Both the position numbers and the translations under genes were made by a program. The notes under the pieces are model-generated. The model did not search any database, was not told the DNA's origin, and was given only the letters and a program-made list of their open reading frames with translations. From Nocardia sienata NBRC 100364 (GTDB taxonomy: Bacteria; Actinomycetota; Actinomycetes; Mycobacteriales; Mycobacteriaceae), in contig NZ_BDBX01000010.1 in NCBI RefSeq assembly GCF_001613205.1, forward strand, positions 100,896 through 164,895: a DNA stretch of 64,000 nt. Direction: 5' to 3'. Shown one piece after another: positions 34,416 through 42,553 of the stretch (position 1 is the first letter of the stretch; every line of letters starts with the position of its first letter).

Positions 34416-34560
34416 GACACACCTCCTGTCTGCCCGGCCGGATACCCGCGTACAGCCAGGACAATCAGCATGCAGGTCGCCGCGGGTCGTGGGCGTCCTA
34501 CCCCGGCTGCGCGGCAGTATGCAGAAAAATGCCGGAGGTTCTGGCGGGTCGGTGCCCGGG

Positions 34561-35073
34561 CTACCGGTCGCCCGGTGCCCGGGTCAGCGCGGCATGGTGG
34601 TCCCGCATGGCGGAGATGACCGCGGCGAGCACCCGGTGGGCGGCGGCGAGATCGGCGGTGGGCAGGGCGGCGAGCGCCGAGCGGGTGCGCCGGCCCAGTG
34701 GATGGAAGAATTCGCCGGCCACCGACATGCCGTGGTCGGAGTAGTGCAGCAGCACCCGTCTGCGATCGCCGGGGTCGGTTTCGCGGTGGATATGGCCCGA
34801 GGCGATCATCCGTTCGACCAGATAGGTGATCGCCGCCGGGGACAGGCCCATGAGCTCGCGCAGGTGTCCGGCGGTGAGCGGTCGGCCCTCGGCTTCAGCG
34901 GTGGCGATGTGCATGAGCGCGCGGAAATCGGTGCTGCGCAGGGAGTGCGAATGGGCGAACAGATGCCCGATCTGCTCGGATACCGCGGTCAGCGCGCGGA
35001 TATCGGTGGCGATCTCGGTTTCGGCGTGTTCCCGGGTCGCGCTGTCCGTCTCCGCCGAGGGTTCGTCTCTCAC
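34561..35073 (-). CDS. MarR-family transcriptional regulator
   Basis: A 170-residue regulator. The winged helix region spans about residues 45-125: STDFRALMHIATAEAEGRPLTAGHLRELMGLSPAAITYLVERMIASGHIHRETDPGDRRRVLLHYSDHG, with the DxRRxxLxxTxxG-type wing (DPGDRRRVLLHYSDHG). It is divergent from the MMPL transporter. A 19-bp inverted repeat between them is an excellent operator and overlaps the transporter's start region, so the regulator probably represses the transporter and itself. Ligands of MarR proteins are typically small phenolics or drugs. Confidence 0.9.
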   Translation of the reverse strand: MRDEPSAETDSATREHAETEIATDIRALTAVSEQIGHLFAHSHSLRSTDFRALMHIATAEAEGRPLTAGHLRELMGLSPAAITYLVERMIASGHIHRETDPGDRRRVLLHYSDHGMSVAGEFFHPLGRRTRSALAALPTADLAAAHRVLAAVISAMRDHHAALTRAPGDR

Positions 35074-35141
35074 CTGCGCCGTCCTTTCCCTTATCCCGCT
35101 CGCAAGAGTGTAGGTCCCCCGGGGTGCCGAGCCTTGCCAAT

Positions 35142-35160
35142 TATTTCAGTTTTTGAAATA
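35142..35160. promoter_or_regulatory. MarR operator candidate
   Basis: TATTTCA and TGAAATA form a perfect 7-bp inverted repeat around a 5-base GTTTT centre in the divergent region. It lies eight bases before the MMPL start codon and about 70 bases before the regulator start. The AT-rich composition stands out strongly in this GC-rich DNA. Binding here would block both promoters. Confidence 0.75.
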
Positions 35161-35168
35161 GTTGCCGG

Positions 35169-37250
35169 GTGAATGCTTGGGAACGCTTCGCCGCCGTGGT
35201 CACCGGACACCGCTCGTGGGTGCTGCTCATCGCCGTCCTCGCCGCCGCCTGCGCGGTGATCGTGGGCGTCGGTGGAAACGACGACGCGGGCCAGGCGCCG
35301 ACCTCACTGCCGCAGGATTCCGAAGCCGCGCGGGTCGAGGCCGCGGTGGCGGAATTTCCCGGTGGCCGGGACGCGCCGGCGATCCTGGTGGTCACCCGGA
35401 CCGACGGCGCGGAATTGACCGATTCCGACCGAGCCGCCGCCACGAAGACCGTTCAGGAGGTTTCCGGTGCCGCCGCGGACGCGCTCGTGGTCGCGCCGGA
35501 CGGCAAGGCGGCACTCGGGCGTGCGACGGTGTCCGCCGACCTGAACGGTGCGGACCTGGCCGCCGAGATCGACCGGCTGCGCCAGGTGGCCGCACAACAC
35601 ACGCCACCCGGACTGGCCGTGCAGATCACCGGTGGCCCGGCGTTCGGTGCCGATATCGCCGACTCCTTCGCCGGAGCGGACGTGACCCTGCTGGCCGTCA
35701 CCGCGCTGGTGGTCGCGCTACTGCTCATCGTCACCTACCGCTCACCGGTGCTGTGGCTGGTACCGCTGCTGGTGATCGGTCTCGCCGACCGGACCGCCAC
35801 GAGTATCGGCACGGCGCTGGCCCGCGTCACCGACCTCTCCTTCGACGGCTCCACCGCGGGCATCACCAGCGTCCTGGTGTTCGGCGCGGGCACCAATTAC
35901 GCGCTCCTGCTCGTTTCCCGCTATCGCGACGAACTGCACGGGCATCGCGACCACCGCGCCGCGCTGCGCCGGGCCGTCCGGCGCGCCGGACCGGCGATCC
36001 TCGCCAGCAATGTGACCGTGGTGCTCGCCCTGTGCACGCTGCTGCTCGCGACACTGCCCAATACTCGTTCGCTCGGCCTGATGGCGGCCGCCGGGCTGCT
36101 GGTAGCGGTGGTCTTCGTCCTGCTGGCGCTGCCGCCCGCTCTGGCCCTGTGCGGGCGGAAGATCTTCTGGCCCTTTGTTCCACACGCGAGTGCCGACGGC
36201 ACCGCGGCGCCCGGGGTGTGGCATCGGATCGCCACCCGGGTGGTGGCCCGGCCCACCGTGGTCGCCGGCGGGGCGGTCGCGCTGCTGGTCGTGTGTGCGG
36301 CGGGCTTGACCGGCGCGGATATCGGGTTGTCGCAGACCGAACAGTTTCGGGTGCGGGCCGAATCGGTGGACGGGCTGGACACTCTTGCCGCCCATTTCCC
36401 CTCGGGTGCCTCGGATCCGACCGTCGTGCTCACCCGCAACGATGCCGCTGCGGCGGTCCGTCCGGCGTTGGAGTCCGCCCCCGGAGTCTCGGCTGTGGTG
36501 CCCGCGGGCGGTTACGACGGGGTGGACCGGTGGATGGTCACCCTCGAGGCCGCTCCCGAATCCGAGGCGGCCTACACGACGATCGGACAATTGCGCGGCA
36601 TACTGGCCGGGATACCCGGCGCCGAGGCGATGGTGGGCGGGAGCGACGCGAAAGCGCTCGACACCCGCGACGCCGCCCGCCACGACCAACTGCTGGTGAT
36701 TCCGCTCATCCTGCTGGTGGTTTTCGCGGTGCTGCTCGTCCTGCTGCGGGCGCTACCCGCCGCTGTCCTGCTGATCGGCGTCACCGTACTGAGTGCCCTG
36801 GCAGCGCTGGGGCTGGGCAGTCTGGTGAGCACGCATCTCTTCGGCTTCCCGGCGCTGGATACGACGGTGCCGCTGTTCGCCTTCCTGTTCCTGGTGGCGC
36901 TCGGTATCGACTACACCATCTTCCTGGTGACCCGGGCCCGGGAGGAGGCGCCGGGCCACGGCACCGTCGACGGTATGGTGCGCGCGGTCTCGGCGACCGG
37001 CGCGGTGATCACCAGCGCCGGAATCGTACTGGCCGCGGTGTTTTGTGTACTCGGTGTGCTGCCGCTGATCACCCTCACCCAGCTCGGCATCATCGTCGGC
37101 ATCGGCATCGTGCTCGATACCTTCCTGGTGCGCACTGTCGTCATCCCCGCGCTGTTCGCCCTGGTGGGGCCGAAGGTGTGGTGGCCCAGCGGTTTCGGCG
37201 GCGACGCGCACCCCGCGCCCGCCGCCGAACTCGCGGAGCGGCGGCAGTAG
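35169..37250 (+). CDS. MMPL/RND-family exporter
   Basis: A 693-residue transporter starting at a GTG. It has two repeated halves, each with one N-terminal helix, a periplasmic domain and a bundle of about five helices. The first bundle contains FGAGTNYALLLVSRYRDEL and the second ALGIDYTIFLVTRAREE, matching the MMPL G-x-x-x-D-Y-x-x-F/L-L-x-x-R-x-R-E signature; in the first half the Asp is replaced by Asn (TNY). These proteins use proton motive force to export lipids or drugs. A MarR-type operator overlaps the promoter. Substrate unknown; the size fits small MMPL drug exporters rather than the large mycolate transporters. Confidence 0.9.
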   Translation: MNAWERFAAVVTGHRSWVLLIAVLAAACAVIVGVGGNDDAGQAPTSLPQDSEAARVEAAVAEFPGGRDAPAILVVTRTDGAELTDSDRAAATKTVQEVSGAAADALVVAPDGKAALGRATVSADLNGADLAAEIDRLRQVAAQHTPPGLAVQITGGPAFGADIADSFAGADVTLLAVTALVVALLLIVTYRSPVLWLVPLLVIGLADRTATSIGTALARVTDLSFDGSTAGITSVLVFGAGTNYALLLVSRYRDELHGHRDHRAALRRAVRRAGPAILASNVTVVLALCTLLLATLPNTRSLGLMAAAGLLVAVVFVLLALPPALALCGRKIFWPFVPHASADGTAAPGVWHRIATRVVARPTVVAGGAVALLVVCAAGLTGADIGLSQTEQFRVRAESVDGLDTLAAHFPSGASDPTVVLTRNDAAAAVRPALESAPGVSAVVPAGGYDGVDRWMVTLEAAPESEAAYTTIGQLRGILAGIPGAEAMVGGSDAKALDTRDAARHDQLLVIPLILLVVFAVLLVLLRALPAAVLLIGVTVLSALAALGLGSLVSTHLFGFPALDTTVPLFAFLFLVALGIDYTIFLVTRAREEAPGHGTVDGMVRAVSATGAVITSAGIVLAAVFCVLGVLPLITLTQLGIIVGIGIVLDTFLVRTVVIPALFALVGPKVWWPSGFGGDAHPAPAAELAERRQ

Positions 37251-37301
37251 TGGCGGAACGGCCTGTCGAGAAGTGAGTCACCCCCGATTCACAGCATCTG
37301 G

Positions 37302-37320
37302 ATAGGTAAGGCTAACCTGA
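37302..37320. promoter_or_regulatory. IdeR/DtxR iron box
   Basis: ATAGGTAAGGCTAACCTGA matches the IdeR/DtxR consensus TTAGGTTAGGCTAACCTAA at 16 of 19 positions, including the full AGGCTAACCT core. It lies 40 bases upstream of the first gene of the ABC importer operon. Iron-loaded IdeR would repress the operon, which is then expressed under iron starvation. Confidence 0.85.
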
Positions 37321-37359
37321 ATCCTGTTTGTACGATTCACAGGCAGGACGGTAGAGCGC

Positions 37360-38502
37360 ATGGCATCGAATATGCAGCGTGCACGGCGGCAGAAGCGGAG
37401 CTTGCCGCCACGGCGATGGATGGTCGCCGGCATGATCGCAGCCTTCGCGCTGACCGCCGGGTGCTCGACCCGGGAAGCACAGACCGAGGAGGTGGCCGCC
37501 GCCGGCGCGCTGTCCATCGTCGATCAGCGGGGCGAGACCGTCACTTTGGACGGGCCGGCGGACAAGGTGGCGTTCACCGTGATGCCGGCGCCGTCGATCT
37601 TCGCCGCGGTCGACCGCGGTTACGACCGCATCGTCGGCATCAATCAGTCGACCCTGGTGGCGAACCGGGGCGGCATGTTCGCCACCATGTTCCCCGGCTC
37701 GGCCGATTCGGCCGTCGTGGCGGGCAACGATTTCGTGCCGAACGTGGAAACCCTGCTGCAACTCGACCCCGATGTGGTGGTCCAGTGGGGCGACCGGGGT
37801 TCGGAGGTCACGGCGCCGATCGAGGCGGCCGGATTCCCCGTCGTGGGCCTGAAATACGGCACCCAGGACGATCTCGAGCAGTGGATCACCCTGTTCGCGC
37901 AGATCGCGGGTAAACCCGAACGCGGACAGGAACTCATCGACTGGCAGCGCACCGAGCAGTCCGAGATGCGCGCGCAGGTGGCGGCGCAGACCACACCGCG
38001 GCCCCGGGCGATGATCCTGTCCCGCACCGGCGACACCTACAGCACCACCAGCGCCAAGGGCTACGACGGTTTCCAATTCGATCTCGTGGGCGCCGATCTG
38101 GTGACCAAGGGTTTCGTCTCCGAGTCCGGGCAGGTGAGTCCCGAGCAGATCCTGACCTGGAACCCCGAGGTCATCATGCTCAGCGGATTCGACCAGAGCA
38201 CACCCGCCGATATCTACGCCGATCCGAGGCTGACCGGCGTCAGCGCGGTACAGAACAAACGCGTCTACAAGACCCCACTCGGCGGTTACCGGTGGCAGGT
38301 GCCGAGCGCGGAATCGCCGCTGATGTGGCAGTGGATGCACCGGATCCTGTACCCGGCCGCGCGCGACGGGCAGTTCCGCGACGATATCCGGGCCGCCTTC
38401 GACGACTTGTTCGCGTACCGCATCTCCGACGAGGAGATCGATCAGGTGCTGCGCCTGGACCTGAACAAGGACGCCGCGGGTTATGACCAGTTCCTCCGCT
38501 GA
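37360..38502 (+). CDS. Iron-complex-type ABC transporter substrate-binding lipoprotein
   Basis: A 380-residue lipoprotein. A basic n-region and a hydrophobic stretch (MVAGMIAAFALTAGC) end in the lipobox LTAGC, giving Cys35 as the lipidated residue. The mature part is a BtuF/FepB-like binding protein: VAFTVMPAPSIFAAVDRGYDRIVGINQ, then LLQLDPDVVVQWGDRG and EQILTWNPEVIMLSGF, typical of helical-backbone siderophore or cobalamin receptors. It begins an iron-box-controlled operon with permease, ATPase and three accessory genes. The C-terminus overlaps the permease start by 20 bases. Ligand unknown; the iron box argues for a siderophore, heme or other iron-related chelate. Confidence 0.9.
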   Translation: MASNMQRARRQKRSLPPRRWMVAGMIAAFALTAGCSTREAQTEEVAAAGALSIVDQRGETVTLDGPADKVAFTVMPAPSIFAAVDRGYDRIVGINQSTLVANRGGMFATMFPGSADSAVVAGNDFVPNVETLLQLDPDVVVQWGDRGSEVTAPIEAAGFPVVGLKYGTQDDLEQWITLFAQIAGKPERGQELIDWQRTEQSEMRAQVAAQTTPRPRAMILSRTGDTYSTTSAKGYDGFQFDLVGADLVTKGFVSESGQVSPEQILTWNPEVIMLSGFDQSTPADIYADPRLTGVSAVQNKRVYKTPLGGYRWQVPSAESPLMWQWMHRILYPAARDGQFRDDIRAAFDDLFAYRISDEEIDQVLRLDLNKDAAGYDQFLR

Positions 38503-39577
38503 CCCGGCGGCGGTCGCGGCGCCGGAAGCTCCGGCGCCGCGCCGCGCGCGCTTCGACCGGCGCCTTCTCGCGATCCCGGGATTCCTGGTCCTGCTGATGG
38601 TGGTGGCCCTCGCCGCGCTCGCGGTGGGCCGCTACACCGTGCCACCGAACGAAATCGTGCGCATCCTGCTGGGCCAGATCTTTCCGCTGGAACAGACCTG
38701 GTACGCGCAGGAACGCACCGTGGTGCTCGATGTGCGGCTGCCCCGGGTGCTGCTGTCGATCCTGCTCGGCGCCGGACTGGCACTCACCGGCGCGGTCATG
38801 CAGGCCGTGTTCCGCAATCCGCTGGCCAGCGCACAGGTGCTGGGGGTTTCCTCCGGTGCGTCCTTCGGCGGTGTGCTGATCCTGCTCGCCGGTTTCGGCG
38901 GCGCCGCACTGGTCGGCGGTGCCTTCCTGGGCGGCGTGCTGGCGCTGGTGCTGGTGGTGGCGACCGCCCGGGCGGTACCCGGCGCGCCGTTGCTGATGAT
39001 CGTGCTCGGCGGCACCGTGGTGGGCGCGATGTTCCAGGCGATGGTCTCGTTCATCACCTATATCGCCGATCCCTACAGTGAATTGCCCTCGATCGTGTTC
39101 TGGCTCATGGGTTCGCTGGCGACGGCGACCTACGCCAAGGTGCTCACCGCCGCGATCCCTGTCGTGGCGGCCGGCCTGGTGGTACTCGCCCTGCGCTGGC
39201 GGCTGAACATCCTCGCCATGGGCGACGAGGACGCCACCGCACTGGGCCTGAATCCCGCGCGGCTGCGCAATTTCCTGCTGCTGTGCGTCGCGCTGATCAC
39301 CGCGGGTTCGGTCTCGGTCGCCGGGGTGATCGGCTGGGTGGGCCTGGTGGTCCCGCATCTGGTGCGCATGATGGTCGGCACCGACAACCGGATGGTGCTG
39401 CCGGTCAGCGCGCTGCTCGGGGCCGCGTATCTGACCGTGATCGACACCCTCTCGCGCACACTGAGCACCGCCGAGATCCCGATCGGGATCCTCACCGCCA
39501 TCATCGGCGCCCCGTTCTTCGTGGTGCTGCTGATCCGCAACCGTTCCCGCCTGTGGGGTGCCGATGCTCGAGGCTAG
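38483..39577 (+). CDS. FecCD-family ABC permease
   Basis: A 364-residue permease with about ten hydrophobic helices. FecCD signatures are visible: VRLPRVLLSILLGAGLALTGAVMQAVFRNPLASAQVLGVSSGASFG and VSVAGVIGWVGLVVPHLVRMMVG. It forms the membrane channel as a homodimer, since only one permease gene is present. It overlaps both flanking genes, so the three importer components are translationally coupled. Confidence 0.93.
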   Translation: MTSSSADPAAVAAPEAPAPRRARFDRRLLAIPGFLVLLMVVALAALAVGRYTVPPNEIVRILLGQIFPLEQTWYAQERTVVLDVRLPRVLLSILLGAGLALTGAVMQAVFRNPLASAQVLGVSSGASFGGVLILLAGFGGAALVGGAFLGGVLALVLVVATARAVPGAPLLMIVLGGTVVGAMFQAMVSFITYIADPYSELPSIVFWLMGSLATATYAKVLTAAIPVVAAGLVVLALRWRLNILAMGDEDATALGLNPARLRNFLLLCVALITAGSVSVAGVIGWVGLVVPHLVRMMVGTDNRMVLPVSALLGAAYLTVIDTLSRTLSTAEIPIGILTAIIGAPFFVVLLIRNRSRLWGADARG

Positions 39578-40319
39578 TTCGCTCTGTTACCGCTACTCGG
39601 CCAAGGGGCCGTGGATCTTTCGCGATGTCTCGGTCCGCGCCGCCGCGGGCGAGGTATTCGCCGTGCTCGGACCGAACGCGCGCGGTAAGACCACCATGCT
39701 CAAATGCCTGGCGGGTCTCCTCCGGCCAGCCTCCGGTTCGGTCGAATCCTCCGGCCCGGTCGGGTACGTCCCGCAGAGCCATTCGGTCGTGTTCTCGTTC
39801 TCGGTGCTCGATATCGTCCTCATGGGCCGGGCCCGCACGGTGAAGATCTACAGCACGCCCACGGCCGTCGATCGCGCCGCCGCCCGGGAGGCACTGCGCC
39901 GGGTGGGCATACCGCACCTCGCCGACCGCGACTACACCGCGCTGAGCGGGGGCGAGCGTCAGCTGGTGCTCATCGCCCGGGCGCTCGTCTCCGACTGCGA
40001 CACCATCGTGCTCGACGAACCCGCGGCCGCCCTGGACCTGCGCAACCAGGCCCAGGTGCTGACCGTACTCCGCGCGCTGGCCGACGAGGGGTTGGCGGTC
40101 GTGATGACCACCCACCATCCCGATCACGCCCTACACGTGGCCGAACGGTCGATGCTGATGGTCGCCGCCGACGATCAGCGCCTCGGCCCGACCCGCGAAC
40201 TGCTCACCGGCGCCCTGCTCTCGCAGATGTACGGCGTGCCGATCGTGACCGCCGATATCGAGACCCCCAGCGCGGTCCGGCGGCTCACCGTGCCGGATTT
40301 CGGGCGGGGGATCTCGTGA
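39564..40319 (+). CDS. ABC transporter ATP-binding protein (FepC/BtuD-like)
   Basis: A 251-residue ATPase. Walker A is GPNARGKTT, where an Arg replaces the usual Ala or Ser before Gly-Lys-Thr; the signature motif is LSGGERQLV, Walker B DTIVLDEPAAALD, and the H-loop His is in TTHHPDHAL. It powers the FecCD-type permease. The start overlaps the permease gene; a GTG six bases earlier is a possible alternative. The stop overlaps the next start as GTGA. Confidence 0.92.
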   Translation: MLEASSLCYRYSAKGPWIFRDVSVRAAAGEVFAVLGPNARGKTTMLKCLAGLLRPASGSVESSGPVGYVPQSHSVVFSFSVLDIVLMGRARTVKIYSTPTAVDRAAAREALRRVGIPHLADRDYTALSGGERQLVLIARALVSDCDTIVLDEPAAALDLRNQAQVLTVLRALADEGLAVVMTTHHPDHALHVAERSMLMVAADDQRLGPTRELLTGALLSQMYGVPIVTADIETPSAVRRLTVPDFGRGIS

Positions 40320-40939
40320 CGGTACTGAAAGCCGTGATGGCCCCGGCCCGTAGCGAGTACGTCGGCGGATTCCGGGAGGTCGACGTCTACGACCTGCCGG
40401 GGGAGTGCACCGGCGCGGTCACCGGTCTCTACCTGACCGGCGACGTGGATCAGGAGTACCTGGCCCAGCAGCGTCCACTGCTCGATTCGTTCGTCGCGCG
40501 CGGCGGACGGATCGTCGTGAACGGCCATGTGCAGCGACTGTTCCTCGATGGCCTCACGAGATGGCGCAAGCTCGACTTCCGGAACCCGCGCGACCTCGCG
40601 TTGACGCGGGTGACCGAACACCCGGTGTGGGCCGGCACCGATCCGAAGTCGTTCCTCTACAACACCGGCGCCCGCGGGCCCGTCCCGTTCGCGGAACTGG
40701 AACGTATCGGTGTCGCCGGATTCTACGGGCGCGGTTGCTATCCGGACCTGCCCGAGCACGCCCGGGTTGTCCACACCATCGGCCGCACCCGGGCACCGAT
40801 CGACTACGACTACCCACTCGGGGCGGGCCGGGTTCTGGTCCACGGCGGCAACGACCTGCTGCAGTTCGCCACCGCCGACCGCGGGACCGCGCGGCTGCAC
40901 CCGCAACTCCTGCGCTGGCTGGAAGGTAACGATGACTGA
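40316..40939 (+). CDS. Accessory protein A of the iron-box operon (glutamine-amidotransferase-like fold suspected)
   Basis: A 207-residue soluble protein starting at a GTG coupled to the ATPase gene. It begins with a VTVLKAVMAP strand and has LLDSFVARGGRIVVNGHVQRLFL, the alternating strand-helix pattern of a class I amidotransferase/ThuA-like Rossmann fold. Later motifs include FYGRGCYPDLPEHARVVHTIGRTRAPIDYDYPLGAGRVLVHGGNDL. No catalytic Cys-His-Glu triad is apparent at the standard sites. It overlaps the next gene by eight bases. The fold call is tentative and the function unknown. Confidence 0.5.
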   Translation: MTVLKAVMAPARSEYVGGFREVDVYDLPGECTGAVTGLYLTGDVDQEYLAQQRPLLDSFVARGGRIVVNGHVQRLFLDGLTRWRKLDFRNPRDLALTRVTEHPVWAGTDPKSFLYNTGARGPVPFAELERIGVAGFYGRGCYPDLPEHARVVHTIGRTRAPIDYDYPLGAGRVLVHGGNDLLQFATADRGTARLHPQLLRWLEGNDD

Positions 40940-41573
40940 CCCCGAGACCGGTATCGTTTTCCTGCACGGTGGCAGCCACGCCCAGCTGGCCACCCTCGCC
41001 GATCCCGCCCTGGCGCCCTATCGGATCCGGCCGGTGCACGTGCGCACCGGCGCCCTGGACGCAGTCGGCGCGGCCGAGGTGATCGTGGTCGCCGACCGCC
41101 TCCGCCCGGATCTGCTGCGACGCTGGACCGATACCGTCCTCGCCGGGCTCGGCCGGGGCGCGACCGTGCTCGTGTTCGGTGAGAACCACGCCGGACAGTG
41201 GCTGCCCGGCGTCCGGGAAGAGCCCCGGCCCACCGTGTTCTGGTGGTGGCGCACCGGCGAGGACCACCGGCTCCGGAAACAGGCCCCCGGCCATCCTGCC
41301 TGGAAGTTCTTCGCCGACCACGCGGTGATCTGGCACTACCACGGTGTGCTGGAACCGCCCCCGGGCGCGGTGAGCCTGGTCGACCTGCACACCGAGGACG
41401 GCGTCCACGACGGCTCCGTCCTCTATATCGACGAGAGTTCCACCGCGGGAAGGCTGCTCGTCACCACGATGGACCCGGTCTACCACCACGGCTCCGGGTT
41501 CATGCCGGGAGCGACGCAACTGCTCTATTCGGCACTGCACTGGGCCACCAGGAAGAGGGAGAAGACATGCTGA
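40932..41573 (+). CDS. Accessory protein B of the iron-box operon, possible relative of protein A
   Basis: A 213-residue soluble protein starting MTDPETGIVFLHGGSHAQL. It shares the general outline of protein A: an early strand, VIVVADRLRPDLLRRWTDTVLAGLGRGATVLVFGENH (helix then strand with a Gly-rich turn), and a C-terminal GRLLVTTMDPVYHHGSGFMPGATQLL. It is unusually rich in His and Trp in the middle (FWWWRTGEDHRL, IWHYHGVLE), which could bind metal or a porphyrin-like ligand; that is speculation. It overlaps both neighbours, so it is fully coupled within the operon. Function unknown. Confidence 0.5.
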   Translation: MTDPETGIVFLHGGSHAQLATLADPALAPYRIRPVHVRTGALDAVGAAEVIVVADRLRPDLLRRWTDTVLAGLGRGATVLVFGENHAGQWLPGVREEPRPTVFWWWRTGEDHRLRKQAPGHPAWKFFADHAVIWHYHGVLEPPPGAVSLVDLHTEDGVHDGSVLYIDESSTAGRLLVTTMDPVYHHGSGFMPGATQLLYSALHWATRKREKTC

Positions 41574-42070
41574 CCGTTCTGGAATCCGGGACACCGATCG
41601 AGCTCTCGTTCGCCGATCTGATGAAGTATCACGGTACCGAGTTCCCCGGTGGTGTCGCGCACGCGTACTGCGCTGTGCAGCACGCTGTTTCACTGTTCGG
41701 CGCAGTCGAACGACGGGAAGTGACGGTCCGCACCGCTTTCCCGGGCCCGGGCGGCCGCGACGCGATCGAGATGGCGCTGCGCGCGGTCACGGGCGACCGT
41801 TTCACCGTCGTCCCCGAACTCGCGGCCACCGAGCGCGGGCCCGTCCTCGCCCGCTACGTCTGGGAATTCATCTACCGCGACCGGAGCGTCCTGCTGCGGT
41901 TGCGGGACGCGGGATTCGTCACCGCCGAATTCATCGAACTCGGCGCGCGCCGCGACCGCGACGCGGCGGACAACGCCCGGCTGACCGTATTGAAGCAGGA
42001 GATGACCGACCGGCTACTCGCCGGCGCCGTGGGCGAGGTCTACGAAGAGGTAGCGCCGCCGACGCGCTGA
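41567..42070 (+). CDS. FmdE-like accessory protein C of the iron-box operon
   Basis: A 167-residue protein. SFADLMKYHGTEFPGGVAHAYCAVQHAVSLF resembles the start of FmdE-family proteins (F-x-D-L-x-x-F-H-G-H-x-C-P-G-x-x-x-G), with Phe in place of the metal-ligand Cys. PGPGGRDAIEMALRAVTGDRF parallels the FmdE C-D-A-I-Q-x-x-T-G-x-T-x-G segment. FmdE proteins were named from formylmethanofuran dehydrogenase operons, but many lie next to FecCD-type importers in bacteria. If the relationship is right, it probably handles the imported metal chelate. It is the last gene of the operon. Confidence 0.5.
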   Translation: MLTVLESGTPIELSFADLMKYHGTEFPGGVAHAYCAVQHAVSLFGAVERREVTVRTAFPGPGGRDAIEMALRAVTGDRFTVVPELAATERGPVLARYVWEFIYRDRSVLLRLRDAGFVTAEFIELGARRDRDAADNARLTVLKQEMTDRLLAGAVGEVYEEVAPPTR

Positions 42071-42181
42071 CGCGCATCCCCTCCGGCTCCCCGCCCTACA
42101 CTCGGCGCGCAGCGCGTGCCGGTTTTCCCGACGAGGGCCGGGGTACGCAACCGGTACAACGTGCGGAAGGAGGGCCGACCC

Positions 42182-42553
42182 ATGGCGGCCGACGGAGTAG
42201 AGGGATTGCGGACGGTAGTACTGGACTGCCCGGATCCGTGGAAGTTGTCCGAGTTCTATCTCGGATTGCTCGGTGGGGAAGTGGTGCGCGCGGAAAGCGA
42301 CGACACCTGGGTCGCCATGGTCGACCCGCAGGGCCGACGGCTGGCGTTCCAGTTGTCGCCGGAGTATCAGCCGCCTCGGTTCCCGGATCCGGCCGGTTCA
42401 CAGCAGGTCCATCTCGATGTGCTGGTGAGCGATGTGGAGGTCGCCGAACCGGCAGTCCTGGCGCTCGGCGCCACATTCGTTCACGCCGAAGAGGCATTCC
42501 GGGTCTACACCGACCCCGTCGGGCACACCTTCTGCCTGGTCTGGTCCACGTGA
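42182..42553 (+). CDS. VOC (glyoxalase-fold) protein
   Basis: A 123-residue single-module VOC protein starting MAADGVEGLRTVVLDCPDPWKLSEFYLGLLGG, with GGAGG-type ribosome binding site upstream. The C-terminal strand is VYTDPVGHTFCLVW. Such small proteins bind metals and act as isomerases, dioxygenases or resistance proteins; here no specific role is visible. It overlaps the photolyase start as GTGA. Confidence 0.82.
   Translation: MAADGVEGLRTVVLDCPDPWKLSEFYLGLLGGEVVRAESDDTWVAMVDPQGRRLAFQLSPEYQPPRFPDPAGSQQVHLDVLVSDVEVAEPAVLALGATFVHAEEAFRVYTDPVGHTFCLVWST

Noticed and set aside
35162..37276. 704-codon plus-strand frame overlapping the MMPL gene
   Set aside because: Arg/Gly/Pro-rich translation in another frame of the same DNA; the MMPL frame has proper membrane helices and signature motifs.
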